Shown piece by piece: positions 8,239-18,078 of a stretch of DNA of 64,000 bases (its first letter is position 1; each line of letters starts with the position of its first letter). A program made the translations under genes and the position numbers. The stretch is from Streptomyces decoyicus (GTDB lineage Bacteria; Actinomycetota; Actinomycetes; Streptomycetales; Streptomycetaceae): NCBI RefSeq assembly GCF_019880305.1, contig NZ_CP082301.1, forward strand, positions 6,944,001 to 7,008,000, read 5' to 3'. Under the pieces are notes generated by a model. The model was given only the letters and a program-made list of their open reading frames with translations. It searched no databases and was not told the DNA's origin.

Positions 8239-9030
8239 TCAGCCCTGGTCCATCGGCTTCGGGTTGATCACGGCGAAGGTCGCGCCCTGCGGGTCGGTCA
8301 CCACGGCCATCCGGCCGGCGACCATGTCGAAGGGCTGCTGGAGCGCCGCGCCGCCGGCCGCGGTCACCTTGGCGACGGTGGCATCGGTGTCCGCCACGGC
8401 GAAGTACACCAGCCAGTGCGAGGGCGTGTCGGTCGGCATCTGTTCGGACATCGGCTGCATGCCGCCCACCGGCCGGTCGTTCACCGTGAGGGCGTAGTAA
8501 TTCTCGGCGCCTTCCATGGGGGCGCTCTCGATACCGAAGGCCGCCTTGTAGAACGTGGCGGCGGCGGACGGGTCGGTGGTGTTGAGCTCGTTCCAGACGA
8601 GTGCGCCGGACTCGTTGACGGTGCCGGCGCCGGGGAAGTCGATGGCCTGCCAGATGCCGAACACCGCTCCGGTGGGGTCGGCCGCGATACTCATCCGGCC
8701 GAGCGTCATCACGTCCATGACGGGCATCAGGAGCGTGCCGCCGCCCTTGGTCACCGCTTCGGAGGTGGTGTCCGCGTCGGCGGCCGCCAGATAGGTGGTC
8801 CACACGGTCGGCGGCGCGGGCTGGCCGCCCATCGGGACGGCGGCCATGATGCCGGCCACCGGTTTGCCGTTCAGCATGCAGACGGCGTAGCCGCCGTTCT
8901 CCGGGGGCCCGATCTCTCCGGTCCACCCGAAGACGTCGGAGTAGAAGTCGATGGCGGCCTGCTGGTCAGGGGCCGCGAGATCGATCCAGCAGGGCGTTCC
9001 GGGCTGGTAGGGAGAGGTGACTTCAGGCAT
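8239..9030 (-). CDS. VOC (glyoxalase-fold) protein with two domains
   Basis: A 263-residue protein made of two successive glyoxalase/bleomycin-resistance folds. The first starts at PGTPCWIDLAAPDQQAAIDF and the second at GALVWNELNTTDPSAAATFY. Each has the FYxxxFG[WI]E pattern and a closing beta strand (GAVFGIWQA and GATFAVINP). In Streptomyces such proteins are often called hydroxylases, but this is not demonstrated. The start at 9030 is supported by GGAGG just upstream. Confidence 0.88.
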   Translation of the reverse strand: MPEVTSPYQPGTPCWIDLAAPDQQAAIDFYSDVFGWTGEIGPPENGGYAVCMLNGKPVAGIMAAVPMGGQPAPPTVWTTYLAAADADTTSEAVTKGGGTLLMPVMDVMTLGRMSIAADPTGAVFGIWQAIDFPGAGTVNESGALVWNELNTTDPSAAATFYKAAFGIESAPMEGAENYYALTVNDRPVGGMQPMSEQMPTDTPSHWLVYFAVADTDATVAKVTAAGGAALQQPFDMVAGRMAVVTDPQGATFAVINPKPMDQG

Positions 9031-9189
9031 CGTGGCCTCCTCGCTGGGGGCACCTCCCGGGCGTGGGCACGGGGGAGGAGCAGGGCGGAGCGGAGGGGTA
9101 CCGGCCCTGTCGGCATGCCGCCGGAGCCACCCCACACTCACCCTCCACACTTCCTGGCGTCCGCCCGGCCCGCCACTCGGGTACGCAGC

Positions 9190-9218
9190 GGCGCCGCCCG
9201 GACGAGCCGGGCGGCGCC
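9190..9218 (-). terminator. Perfect hairpin after the aldo/keto reductase
   Basis: A 12-bp perfect stem, GGCGCCGCCCGG (9190-9201) with CCGGGCGGCGCC (9207-9218), and a 5-base loop. It lies 15 bases past the stop codon of the aldo/keto reductase on the minus strand. Confidence 0.75.
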
Positions 9219-9233
9219 GTCACGGAGCGTCGG

Positions 9234-10067
9234 TCAGGCCACGTCGAAGGTGGCCGGGTCCGGGCCGAGGCGGTTGCCGGTGTCCAGGCCGGCGAGGGTG
9301 GCGAGGTCGTCGTCGTCCAGCTCGAAGTCGAAGACGTCGATGTTCGCGGCGATGCGCGAGGGGGTGACGGACTTCGGGATGACGACATTGCCGAGCTGGA
9401 GGTGCCAGCGCAGGACCACCTGGGCCGGGGTCTTGCCGTGCTTGGCGGCGAGCGCGGCGATCGTCGGGTCCTCCAGGAGGCCCTTGCCCTGGCCGAGCGG
9501 CGACCAGGCCTCGGTCACGATGTTGTGCCGGGCATGGAAGGCGCGGGACTCGGCCTGCTGGAGCTGCGGGTGCAGCTCGATCTGGTTGACGGCCGGGACG
9601 ACGGACGTCTCGCCCAGCAGCCGCTCCAGGTGCTCCGGGAGGAAGTTCGAGACGCCGATGGCCTTGGCGCGGCCCTCCGCGTGGATCTTCTCGAAGGCCT
9701 TGTACGTCTCGACGTACAGGTCCTTCGACGGGAGCGGCCAGTGGATCAGGTAGAGATCCACGTACTCCAGGCCGAGCTTGGCGAGGGAAGTGTCGAAGGC
9801 GCGCAGCGTGGCGTCATGGCCCTGCTCGGAATTCCAGAGCTTGGTCGTGACGAACAGTTCGTCACGGGGGATTCCGGAAGCGGCGAGCGCCTTGCCCGTG
9901 CCCTCTTCGTTGCCGTAGATCGCCGCGGTGTCGATGCTGCGGTACCCGGCGTCCAGGGCATGTCCGACGGCGGTGGATGCCTGGTCGTCCTCGACCTGCC
10001 AGACGCCGAAGCCGAGCTGCGGCATCGCCACGCCGTTGTTGAGCGTGATGGACGGAACCTTGCTCAC
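9234..10067 (-). CDS. Aldo/keto reductase (AKR5-like)
   Basis: A 277-residue NADPH-dependent carbonyl reductase. Family marks are LNNGVAMPQLGFGVWQVED at the start, GYRSIDTAAIYGNEEGTG (with the catalytic Asp and Tyr), the second-half YVDLYLIHWPLPSKD (with the catalytic His), GRAKAIGVSNFLPEHLE, and VVIPKSVTPSRIAANIDVFD (cofactor binding). This layout is that of AKR5, the 2,5-diketo-gluconate reductase/prostaglandin-synthase-like group. The GTG at 10067 gives the usual N-terminus (VSKVPSITLNNG); a frame-open extension upstream has no family similarity. Confidence 0.92.
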   Translation of the reverse strand: MSKVPSITLNNGVAMPQLGFGVWQVEDDQASTAVGHALDAGYRSIDTAAIYGNEEGTGKALAASGIPRDELFVTTKLWNSEQGHDATLRAFDTSLAKLGLEYVDLYLIHWPLPSKDLYVETYKAFEKIHAEGRAKAIGVSNFLPEHLERLLGETSVVPAVNQIELHPQLQQAESRAFHARHNIVTEAWSPLGQGKGLLEDPTIAALAAKHGKTPAQVVLRWHLQLGNVVIPKSVTPSRIAANIDVFDFELDDDDLATLAGLDTGNRLGPDPATFDVA

Positions 10068-10483
10068 GGGGAATCGATCCTTACGTCGGCTTTCTCGTTC
10101 ACGGATGTCAACGATCATCCGGAGTCGCGCATTCCCGCGTGTGCCGATGCGATGCGGAGAAAGCGGAGTGTTCTTGCGGGCGCCGCAGGGGCGGGGCCCC
10201 GGGCGGCCGTGCTCCGCCGCGGGTCAGCGGGCTGCGGGCACCCGTGACCAGGCCGGTGGGACTGCCGCCGGCGAGACCCGTCCGCAGCGGGAGGAGCAGT
10301 CTGCCGGCCGTCCACAGCGGGAGGGCCGGCAAGCCGGGCGGGGGCGCTGCGGCCGGCCGGGTGAGGGCGTGGGCCGCAACGGCGGCGACGGTGACCGATG
10401 GGCGATACCGGTCCGCGGGCCGGGGGAGTGCGGGGCGGGGTGCCGCCGGGCGGGGCGGCCGGACCGGAGGCCGCCCGGGTCCG
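10068..10483. other. Intergenic region of 416 bases, promoter of the reductase
   Basis: It lies between two minus-strand genes. No supported coding sequence is seen. It must carry the promoter of the aldo/keto reductase and, at its right end, the terminator hairpin of the acyl-CoA synthetase gene. Confidence 0.4.
10453..10476 (-). terminator. Hairpin after the acyl-CoA synthetase
   Basis: Stem GGGCGGCC (10453-10460) with GGCCGCCC (10469-10476) around an 8-base loop, starting about 8 bases past the stop codon of the minus-strand acyl-CoA synthetase gene. Confidence 0.6.
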
Positions 10484-12310
10484 TCACGCCTGGTACAGCG
10501 CGTCCACCTCGACCTGGTACGCCGTCTCGATCGCCTTGCGCTTGAGCTTCAGCGACGGTGTCAGCAGCCCGTGCTCCTCGCTGAACTGGTTGGCCAGTAT
10601 CCGGAACGTACGGATCGACTCGGCCTGCGAGACCAGCGTGTTGGCGGCGACCACGGCGCGCCGGATCTCGGTCTCCAGATCCGGGTCGCGCACCAGGTCG
10701 GTCGGCGGCATCTCCGGCTTCTCCCGCATGGCCAGCCAGTGCGCGACCGCCTCCGGGTCCAGGGTCACCAGCGCCGCGATGAACGGCCGGTCGTTGCCGA
10801 CGACGATGCACTGGGCGACCAGCGGATGCGCCCGCACCCGCTCCTCCAGGCCCACCGGCGAGACCGTCTTGCCACCGGAGGTGACCAGGACTTCCTTCTT
10901 GCGGCCGGTGATCGTCAGATAGCCGTCCTCGTCCAGCGCGCCCAGGTCGCCCGTGGAGAACCAGCCGTCGTGCAGCACGGCGTCGGTCGCCTTGGGGTCG
11001 TTGTGGTAGCCGTGGAAGATCTGCCCGCCGTACAGCCAGATCTCGCCGTCCTCCGCGATGTGCACGGTGGTGCCGGGGACAGGGGTGCCGACGGTGCCGA
11101 AGCGGGTCCGCTCGGGCGGGTTGGCGGTGGCGGCCGCGGTGCTCTCCGTCAGGCCGTAGCCCTCGAAGATCCGTACGCCGGCGCCGTCGAAGAACAGCCC
11201 GAGCCGGCGCTCCATCGCGGAGCCGCCCGACATCGCATGCCGCACCCGGCCGCCCATCGCGGCCCGGACCTTGCTGTAGACCATCTTCTCGAAGAACTGA
11301 TGCTGCATCCGCAGCGCGGCGCTCGGACCGGACCCGGTGCCGAAGGCCTTGTGCTCCTGCGCCTCGGCATAGCGGACCGCGATCTCGACGGCCTTGTCGA
11401 ACGGCCCGGCCTTGCCGTCCGCCTCCGCCTTGCGCCGGGCCGCGGCGAACACCTTCTCGAAGATGTACGGCACGGCGAGGATGAAGGTCGGCTGGAAGGT
11501 CTGGAGGTCGGGCAGGAGCGCACGGGCCGCCAGTTCGGGCTGGTGGCCCAGTTTGACCCGGCCGCGGACCGCGGCTACCTGGACCATCCGCCCGAAGACA
11601 TGCGCCAGCGGCAGGAACAGCAGGGTGGCGGCTTCGTCGTCGCCCTTGGATGTGAAGACCGTCTCGTGGCGCAGCACGATGTTGTCGGCCTCGGCCATGA
11701 AGTTGGCGTGTGTGATCACACAGCCCTTGGGGCGGCCGGTGGTGCCGGAGGTGTAGATGATCGTGGCGGTGGCGTCCGGGGTGACGGCCATCCGGTGACG
11801 GTGCACGACGTCGTCGTCGATATGCGCACCCGCCGCGGTCAGTTCGGCCACCGGGTCGGCGTCCAGCTGCCACAGCTTGCGCAGATGCGGGAGCCGGTCG
11901 ATGACCGAGCCGATCGTCATCGCATGGTCCTCGTGCTCGACCAGGCAGGCCGAGACGCCCGCGTTGTGCAGCATCCAGAAGACCTGCTCCGCCGAGGACG
12001 TCGGATACAGCGGTACGGACTGGACGCCGATCGACCACAGCGCGAAGTCGAACAGGGTCCACTCATAGCGCGTACGGGACATGATGCCGACGCGGTCGCC
12101 GAACCGGACGCCTTGCGCGAGCAGGCCCTTGGCCAGTGCGATGACCTCGTCCCGGAATTCTCCGGCGGTGACGTTCTGCCAGTTGCCCGCGTAGTCCTTA
12201 CGGGCGAAGGCGACGCGCTCGGGATCGGCTTCGGCGTACTCGTAGACGGCATCCGCCAGCCCGCCGACCCGGGGCGCGGTCGCCAAAGGCGGGACGGTGA
12301 ACTCGCGCAA
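10484..12310 (-). CDS. Long-chain fatty acid-CoA ligase (FadD15-like)
   Basis: A 608-residue AMP-forming ligase that activates fatty acids to acyl-CoA through an acyl-adenylate. The ATP-binding P-loop is IIYTSGTTGRPKGC (residues 184-197). Later motifs include the YGLTESTAAATANP adenylate motif, STGDLGALDEDGYLTITGRK (hinge Asp) and KEVLVTSGGKTVSP near the C-terminal lid. Size and the N-terminal GLADAVYEYAEADPERVAFA match the large actinobacterial long-chain acyl-CoA synthetases. The gene stands alone, 278 bases from the LysR gene beyond its start. Confidence 0.93.
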   Translation of the reverse strand: MREFTVPPLATAPRVGGLADAVYEYAEADPERVAFARKDYAGNWQNVTAGEFRDEVIALAKGLLAQGVRFGDRVGIMSRTRYEWTLFDFALWSIGVQSVPLYPTSSAEQVFWMLHNAGVSACLVEHEDHAMTIGSVIDRLPHLRKLWQLDADPVAELTAAGAHIDDDVVHRHRMAVTPDATATIIYTSGTTGRPKGCVITHANFMAEADNIVLRHETVFTSKGDDEAATLLFLPLAHVFGRMVQVAAVRGRVKLGHQPELAARALLPDLQTFQPTFILAVPYIFEKVFAAARRKAEADGKAGPFDKAVEIAVRYAEAQEHKAFGTGSGPSAALRMQHQFFEKMVYSKVRAAMGGRVRHAMSGGSAMERRLGLFFDGAGVRIFEGYGLTESTAAATANPPERTRFGTVGTPVPGTTVHIAEDGEIWLYGGQIFHGYHNDPKATDAVLHDGWFSTGDLGALDEDGYLTITGRKKEVLVTSGGKTVSPVGLEERVRAHPLVAQCIVVGNDRPFIAALVTLDPEAVAHWLAMREKPEMPPTDLVRDPDLETEIRRAVVAANTLVSQAESIRTFRILANQFSEEHGLLTPSLKLKRKAIETAYQVEVDALYQA

Positions 12311-12588
12311 TGACCCAGCTCCTCGTGGTGTTGCTCACACGGCCGCGACCGTACCCCAACGTGGCGGTATCCGGCAGAGCCGTACCACGTCGCGAAAGCA
12401 GCCGCACGGGATCTGGCCAACCGTCGAAATCGGGTTACTTCGGAGAAGCCTGGACATGAACCGGCAAGTTCAACGCCGGACGATCACGACGCCGGGACCA
12501 TATCTGCACCAAATCTCTGCACCTGGCACAGATCGGCCGCCCACCCCGGCGCGGAGCCCCGTGACCAGGGCTTGTCCGCAGACCAGGG

Positions 12589-13452
12589 CTAGGGGAGCTG
12601 GAGGCGGTCGCCGCCCGCCAGGATCGCGTCCGCGAGCGCCTCCGCCGGGCCCCGCGCCGCGCGGTCGCGCTGCCCGTACAGAAGAACGAAGTCCACTCCG
12701 CCGAGTTCCGGCAGCCCGGCGCGTGGCGGAATCCGGACCAGACCTGGCGGGATCATGCCCCTCGTATGTGCCATAACGCCCAGCCCTGCCCGAGTTGCGG
12801 CGATCAGTCCGTTGAGGCTTCCGCTGGTGCAGGCGATCCGCCATTCCCGGCCCGCGCGCTCCAGTGCCTCCAGCGCCCGGGCGCGGGTCAGCGCGGGCGG
12901 CGGGTAGACGACCAGCGGGACCGGGCGCTGCGGATCGAGGCGCAGCCGCTCGGCGCCCACCCACACCAGCCGGTCGCGCCACACCAGCCGTCCGCGTGAC
13001 TCCTCGGGGCGCCGCTTGGCGAGGACGAGATCGAGCCGCCCGGCCGCCAGCAGCTCGTGCAGGGTCCCCGACAGCTCGACGGTCAGCTCCAGGTCGACCT
13101 CGGGGTGGTCGCGCCGGAAACCTTCGAGGACCTCCGGCATCCGGGTCAGCACGAAGTCCTCGGAGGCGCCGAAGCGGAGCCTGCCGCGCAGCCGGGTTCC
13201 CGCGAAGAAGCTCGCGGCCCGCTCGTTCGCCTCCAGGATCGTGCGGGCGAAGCCGAGCATCGCCTCGCCGTCCTCGGTCAGCTCCACGGCATGGGTGTCC
13301 CGGGCGAACAGTCTGCGTCCGGCGGCCTCTTCCAGCTTCCGTACGTGCTGGCTCACGGTCGACTGCCGCAGCCCGAGCCGGTGCGCGGCCTGGGTGAAGC
13401 TCAGCGTCTGCGCCACGGCGAGAAAGGTGCGCAACTGCGCGGGTTCGAACAC
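12589..13452 (-). CDS. LysR-family transcriptional regulator
   Basis: A 287-residue regulator. The N-terminal winged helix-turn-helix is clear (FEPAQLRTFLAVAQTLSF, then QAAHRLGLRQSTVSQHVRKL). Residues about 90-280 form the substrate-binding-like effector domain. The GTG at 13452 is supported by GGAGGG five bases upstream and by the standard position of the HTH. It is divergent from the carrier gene at 13703, with 250 bases between, which is the usual LysR-target layout. Control of that carrier is therefore likely (inference). Confidence 0.92.
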   Translation of the reverse strand: MFEPAQLRTFLAVAQTLSFTQAAHRLGLRQSTVSQHVRKLEEAAGRRLFARDTHAVELTEDGEAMLGFARTILEANERAASFFAGTRLRGRLRFGASEDFVLTRMPEVLEGFRRDHPEVDLELTVELSGTLHELLAAGRLDLVLAKRRPEESRGRLVWRDRLVWVGAERLRLDPQRPVPLVVYPPPALTRARALEALERAGREWRIACTSGSLNGLIAATRAGLGVMAHTRGMIPPGLVRIPPRAGLPELGGVDFVLLYGQRDRAARGPAEALADAILAGGDRLQLP

Positions 13453-13702
13453 GGGCCCTCCATGTCTGCCGTCCGGTCCGAGTCTGCGTCCGCGTCTGCA
13501 TCCGTGGCTGCGTCCGCGTCTGCCGTCCGCCTCCGTGGCATCGCGCAGCGGGACGCCCATCGTGGCGCGTGGTCCATCGCAAAGCGTAATAACAGTGACC
13601 ACGGTAAGAGGGGTTCCTGATTTCCGCAGTCCACGGCACCCTGGAGTGGGCCCCGGCCGTGCCGCCGCCGCCCGCGATACCCCGAACGACCGAAGAGAGA
13701 CC

Positions 13703-14767
13703 ATGCGCCGCCCTGTGCCGAAACTCCCTGCCTGGCTGCCCGTGGACGGGTACATCCTGGCGCTGGTGGGCACGGTCGCCCTGGCCGCACTGCTGCCCGC
13801 CCGCGGACCGTCCGCCACCGTCGCCGAGGGGGCCTCGACCGGCGCCGTCGCGCTGCTCTTCTTCCTCTATGGCGCCCGGCTCTCCACCGGCGAGGCGATG
13901 GCCGGACTGCGCCACTGGCGTCTCCATCTCACCGTCCTTGCCTGCACCTTCGTCCTTTTCCCGGTGCTCGGCCTGGCCGCGCGCGGACTGGTCCCCTCCG
14001 TCCTGACACCGGCGCTCTACACGGGGCTGCTGTTCCTGTGCCTGGTGCCGTCGACGGTCCAGTCCTCGATCGCCTTCACCTCCCTCGCCCGTGGCAATGT
14101 CGCGGCGGCGATCTGCGCGGGTTCGTTCTCCAGCCTCGTCGGCATCGTCGTCACTCCGCTGCTGGCGGGACTCGTCCTGCACGGGGACGGCGGTGGATTC
14201 TCGGCCGACTCGCTGCTGTCGATCGTCGGCCAGCTGCTGCTGCCGTTCGTGGCCGGGCAGTTGCTGCGGCGGTGGGTCAGCGGCCTTCTCCTCCGCCACA
14301 AGAAGGTCCTCGGCTATGTGGACCGCGGCTCGATACTGCTCGTCGTCTACACCGCCTTCAGCGTCGGCATGGTCCAGGGCATCTGGCACCAGGTCTCCCC
14401 TCTGCGGCTGCTGTGCCTGCTGGGGGTGGAGGCCGTGCTGCTCGCGGTGATGCTGACGGTCACCTCGTACGGCTCGAAGCGGCTCGGCTTCCCCCGTGCG
14501 GACCGGATCGCGATCACCTTCGCCGGCTCCAAGAAGAGCCTGGCGTCCGGTCTGCCGATGGCCAGCGTGCTCTTCGGCGCGCAGGCCGGGCTGATGGTGC
14601 TGCCGCTGATGCTGTTCCACCAGATGCAGTTGATGGTGTGCGCGGTCCTGGCGAAGCGGTTCGCGGCAGCCGCGGCAGCGAAGCCGGTGGCGACGGGAAG
14701 CGGGGCGGGAAGCGCGGGCGAGGCGGAGGCCGCGGCCGGTGTGGTGGTGAGCGGAGCGCGGGGGTGA
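13703..14767 (+). CDS. Bile acid:sodium symporter family carrier
   Basis: A 354-residue membrane protein with about ten hydrophobic segments, of the SBF-like/PSE group (YfeH/SLC10A7-like). Marks are FFLYGARLSTGEAMAGLRHW, the crossover-like LVPSTVQSSIAFTSLARGN with polar residues in the membrane, and FAGSKKSLASGLPMASVLFG. The C-terminus is Ala/Gly-rich. It probably moves an organic anion with a cation. The ATG at 13703 fits the family start. A LysR gene is divergent and likely controls it. Confidence 0.9.
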   Translation: MRRPVPKLPAWLPVDGYILALVGTVALAALLPARGPSATVAEGASTGAVALLFFLYGARLSTGEAMAGLRHWRLHLTVLACTFVLFPVLGLAARGLVPSVLTPALYTGLLFLCLVPSTVQSSIAFTSLARGNVAAAICAGSFSSLVGIVVTPLLAGLVLHGDGGGFSADSLLSIVGQLLLPFVAGQLLRRWVSGLLLRHKKVLGYVDRGSILLVVYTAFSVGMVQGIWHQVSPLRLLCLLGVEAVLLAVMLTVTSYGSKRLGFPRADRIAITFAGSKKSLASGLPMASVLFGAQAGLMVLPLMLFHQMQLMVCAVLAKRFAAAAAAKPVATGSGAGSAGEAEAAAGVVVSGARG

Positions 14768-14800
14768 GGCCTGCCCGGCGCGGTGGCGTCCGGGCAGGCC
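14768..14800. terminator. Bidirectional terminator hairpin
   Basis: A perfect 11-bp stem, GGCCTGCCCGG (14768-14778) with CCGGGCAGGCC (14790-14800). It begins right after the stop of the carrier gene and lies about 22 bases from the convergent sialidase stop. Confidence 0.75.
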
Positions 14801-14822
14801 ATGGTTCCGCGGACCGGCTTGC

Positions 14823-16862
14823 TCAGTTCTTCGTGCCGCCATGCACCCGGTCCAGCGACAGCCCCAGCACCAGCGGGCCGTTCGCCGGGGCGTTGGCACG
14901 GCGTACGCCGGACAGCTCGGTGTCGCTCAGGGCCCGCCGGTGGACGCGTACCTCGTCCAGCGCGCCGGTGAACTGGGCGCGGCTGTCAGGTTTCTGGCCC
15001 AGGTGCACGCCGAAGACCGAGCCCCGGCTGACCGACCCCGGGACATCGGGGACGACGGTGGTCTCCCCGCCGTCCACGGTGAGCAGCAGCCGGCCGCCGG
15101 TGCGGCGCAGCGCCAGATGGTGCCAGCTGCCGTCGTTGTACGCGTCGTGGGTCACGGCCTGGGCGGAGGCGGCCGGGGTGGGGCCGTTGACGGCGGTGAG
15201 ACGGGCGGTGATCCGGCCGTGGCCGGGGTCGCCCTCCACCGCCACCTGCGGGGACCTGCTGCCCACCCCGCCCATCCACAGCAGTGGCTGTTCGCCCGTG
15301 GTGGCGGCATAGCGGAACCACAGGCTGCATGTGAAGTCGTGGGTGCCCAGGGGGAGGGAGCCCCGGTAGGGGAGGCGTACCGCATCGTCCGTGCCGTCGA
15401 AGGACAGTGCCCGGCCGAAGCGCCCTTCGGTGGTCCGGGCGCCGCCCAGGACGAGGGCCGGCCGGGCGCCCGGTGCGGCGTCGCGGGTCGTGGGGTCCGG
15501 GCCGCGGCGCGGGCCGAGCCACTCCTCGGTGAAGCGGGCGAAGCGGATCTCGTCCCGGGCGTCGACCGCACCGCCCTCGTACATCAGGCCGGTGACGTCG
15601 CCGGAGATCGCGACCAGGTCCGAGTAACCGGACCAGTCGGTGGTGACCCGGGCGCCGCGGTCGACGCCCTCCCAGGTACGGCCCTCGTCCCAGGAGGAGC
15701 GGATGGTCATGGTCCGGCGCCGGTCGGGGTCGGCGGGCGCTGCGAACAGGGTGCGGCTGCGGCCGCCGTGCGGATGCGTCAGGCGCAGCGCCGAGCCCTG
15801 CACCATCGGGGCGTAGAGGTCGGGAAGGGCGCGGAACGGCGCGGCGAAGGATTCGCCCCCGTCCCGGCTGACCGCCGCGGTGCGATGGCCCAGGTCGGTG
15901 CCGTCCTGTTCCCGTCCGTTGACGTAGACGGAGCCGTCGGAGCGTTCCAGGAGCGCCATCTCCGAGGGCTTTTGACGGAACGTGCCGCTCCACTCCGTTC
16001 CGCCTCCGCTCTTCGACGGCCCTTCGGAAGCGGAGCCGGCGGTGACGGGCCAGGTGTCCAGCGCGCCGACCCGCCAGGTGGCGCCGCCGTCGTCGCTGTG
16101 GACCAGGGCGGCGTGGTTGGCGGTGACCCGGTGGGCCGCGTAGCTCTCGGAGTTGATGCCGAACACCAGGCGCCCGGCGTGCCGTCCGCGGGTGAGCTGG
16201 ATGCCGTGTACGGGGCCGGTGGCGTACCAGGAGTTCCACTGCGGGGGACGGATGCTTGCGGTCAGGTCCCGGGGTGCGGACCAGGTGGCGCCGTCGTCGT
16301 CGCTGTACTGGAGGTGCGGGGTGCGGTCGCAGGGGACATCGCAGCTGAGGCCGTCGGTGCGGCCCTTGTTGTAGGTCTCGGCGAGCACGATCCGGCCGGT
16401 GCGGCGGTCCACGATGGGCGCCGGGTTGCCGTGGGTGTCGCCGTTGCCGCGGTTGATGACCTGGAGCGGGCCCCAGGTCCGGCCGCCGTCGGTGGAACGC
16501 TTGAGGACGAGGTCGATGTCGCCCGCGTCACCGCAGTCGTGCCGCCGGCCCTCGGCGAACGCGAGGAGGGTGTTCTGCGCGGACTTCACCACGGCCGGTA
16601 TACGGAAGCAGAAGTAGCCGTGTTCCTGGGACGCCTTGAAGAGGATCTGCTCGTCGAATCCGCCGGCCGGGGGCGGGGCCTGAGCCGGGGACGGGGCCGC
16701 GGCAGGGGTACGGGTACCCGGCGCTCCGTCAGGCGCGGCATGTGCGGGGGCGGTCGGCAGGAGGGCGAGGGCTGTGGCGGTCAGCGCGGCGAGCAGGGCG
16801 GCGGCGCGCGGCCGCCGGGGTCTGCTGCGGTGGCTGGGGTGTGCGCGGAGAACTGACGTCAT
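14823..16862 (-). CDS. Secreted exo-alpha-sialidase with LamG domain
   Basis: A 679-residue secreted glycosidase. The signal peptide runs to about residue 45 (hydrophobic LLAALTATALALLPTAPAHA). The GH33 six-bladed propeller follows. It has the FRIP motif in YFCFRIPAVV and at least four Asp boxes (STDGGRTW, SDDDGATW, SDDGGATW, SWDEGRTW). Catalytic-type residues are visible around SSWDEGRTWEG and DWSGYSDLVAI. A C-terminal laminin-G-like jelly roll (about 480-660, with FDGTDDAVRLPYRGSLPLG and QFTGALDEVRVHRRALSD) likely binds carbohydrate. It releases terminal sialic acids outside the cell. No sialic acid catabolic genes are nearby. Confidence 0.93.
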   Translation of the reverse strand: MTSVLRAHPSHRSRPRRPRAAALLAALTATALALLPTAPAHAAPDGAPGTRTPAAAPSPAQAPPPAGGFDEQILFKASQEHGYFCFRIPAVVKSAQNTLLAFAEGRRHDCGDAGDIDLVLKRSTDGGRTWGPLQVINRGNGDTHGNPAPIVDRRTGRIVLAETYNKGRTDGLSCDVPCDRTPHLQYSDDDGATWSAPRDLTASIRPPQWNSWYATGPVHGIQLTRGRHAGRLVFGINSESYAAHRVTANHAALVHSDDGGATWRVGALDTWPVTAGSASEGPSKSGGGTEWSGTFRQKPSEMALLERSDGSVYVNGREQDGTDLGHRTAAVSRDGGESFAAPFRALPDLYAPMVQGSALRLTHPHGGRSRTLFAAPADPDRRRTMTIRSSWDEGRTWEGVDRGARVTTDWSGYSDLVAISGDVTGLMYEGGAVDARDEIRFARFTEEWLGPRRGPDPTTRDAAPGARPALVLGGARTTEGRFGRALSFDGTDDAVRLPYRGSLPLGTHDFTCSLWFRYAATTGEQPLLWMGGVGSRSPQVAVEGDPGHGRITARLTAVNGPTPAASAQAVTHDAYNDGSWHHLALRRTGGRLLLTVDGGETTVVPDVPGSVSRGSVFGVHLGQKPDSRAQFTGALDEVRVHRRALSDTELSGVRRANAPANGPLVLGLSLDRVHGGTKN

Positions 16863-17109
16863 GGTCCGGCCTGCCCTTCGAGGCATCGGCGTCGGGTCAT
16901 CAGGACATCCCACGTCCTATGTGCATCGCGACGGAAGCTACTGCCGTGTGCCGACCGCGACAAGGAGCGTGCGCCGGTTCTCCGTTCCGAGGCCGTAATT
17001 CACTCGCCCGGCCCGCAGGCACTGCGCCGGGTGCGCCCGGTGCGGCACGAGGGCCGGGGGCGACCGTTGTGCCGGGTGCTCCGCATGTGCCGACTGCGAC
17101 CGCCGTGCC

Positions 17110-18051
17110 TCACGGCCGCAGGACCACCTTGCCGAGGTTGGTCCTGGCCTCGATGATCTCGTGCGCCTTCGCGGCCTCGTCCAGGGGCAGTTCGGCATGG
17201 ACCGCGGCCCGCAGCCGGCCGGATCCGGCCAGTTCCCACAGCTGTGCCCGGTGCTGTTCGTACAGCTCCCGGTGGACGGTGGAGAAGCGGCGCATCGTCA
17301 GCCCCGTGATGGTCTTGGCGCCCGCCAGCAGCTCGTACGCCGGGACCGTCCCGCCACCGGAGTTGAAGAAGATCAGCCGGCCACCGGGAGCCAGCGCGGC
17401 CAGCGCGCGCGGCAGCAGCGCACCGCCGACGCCGTCCAGGACGATGTCGGCCGGCTCGCCCCAGGACTCCTGGTCGTAGACCACCACCTCGTCGGCCCCC
17501 AGCCCGTACAGGAAGTCCGCCTTGGCGGCCGAGCCGACGGCGGCCACCACCCGTGGCACCCCCTGGAGCTTGGCGAGTTGGACGGCGAGGTGGCCGGTGC
17601 CGCTTGCCGCGCCGGTGATCAGTACGGACTCGGCGCCCTGCGGTGCCGCGGTGCTGAGCGCGGCGAGTGCCACCTGCCCGCTGCGCACCAGCGCCACCGC
17701 CTCCACCGCGCTAGCACCGTCCGGTATCCGGCTCGCCAGGAAGGCGGGCGCGAGGGCGAGTTCGGTGTAGGAGCCGGTGAGCGTGAGCGAGGTGATGCGG
17801 TCGCCGAGGGCGAAGCCGGTGACGTCCGGGCCGAGCCCGACGACCGTACCGGCGATCTCGCCGCCGGGCATCGCGGGCAGCGGATCGCCGCCGCCCTTGC
17901 CGTCGCCGCGCACCCGTCGGACGCACGGCAGCGTGACGCCGATCGCCTCCGTACGCACCAGCAGTTCACCGGGGCCGGGCACCGGCGCCTCGGCCTCCTC
18001 GATGCGCAGGACCTCGGGGCCGCCATAGGTATGGAATCGAACGCGGCGCAT
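17110..18051 (-). CDS. Zinc-type alcohol dehydrogenase/quinone oxidoreductase
   Basis: A 313-residue MDR-family NADPH oxidoreductase. It starts with RRVRFHTYGGPEVLRIEEAE, typical of quinone reductases. The nucleotide-binding segment is SVLITGAASGTGHLAVQLAK. The structural zinc-binding Cys cluster is absent, as in the zeta-crystallin branch. The ATG at 18051 has GGAGGT eight bases upstream. It is divergent from the MarR gene, with an inverted repeat between them, so it is the likely target of that regulator. Confidence 0.88.
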   Translation of the reverse strand: MRRVRFHTYGGPEVLRIEEAEAPVPGPGELLVRTEAIGVTLPCVRRVRGDGKGGGDPLPAMPGGEIAGTVVGLGPDVTGFALGDRITSLTLTGSYTELALAPAFLASRIPDGASAVEAVALVRSGQVALAALSTAAPQGAESVLITGAASGTGHLAVQLAKLQGVPRVVAAVGSAAKADFLYGLGADEVVVYDQESWGEPADIVLDGVGGALLPRALAALAPGGRLIFFNSGGGTVPAYELLAGAKTITGLTMRRFSTVHRELYEQHRAQLWELAGSGRLRAAVHAELPLDEAAKAHEIIEARTNLGKVVLRP

Positions 18052-18078
18052 GGGCCGACACCTCCGGGATCGTCGGTC

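Noticed and set aside
10139..12313. A 724-residue plus-strand frame
   Set aside because: It is the shadow of the acyl-CoA ligase gene in another frame, rich in Arg/Gly/Gln and without domains.
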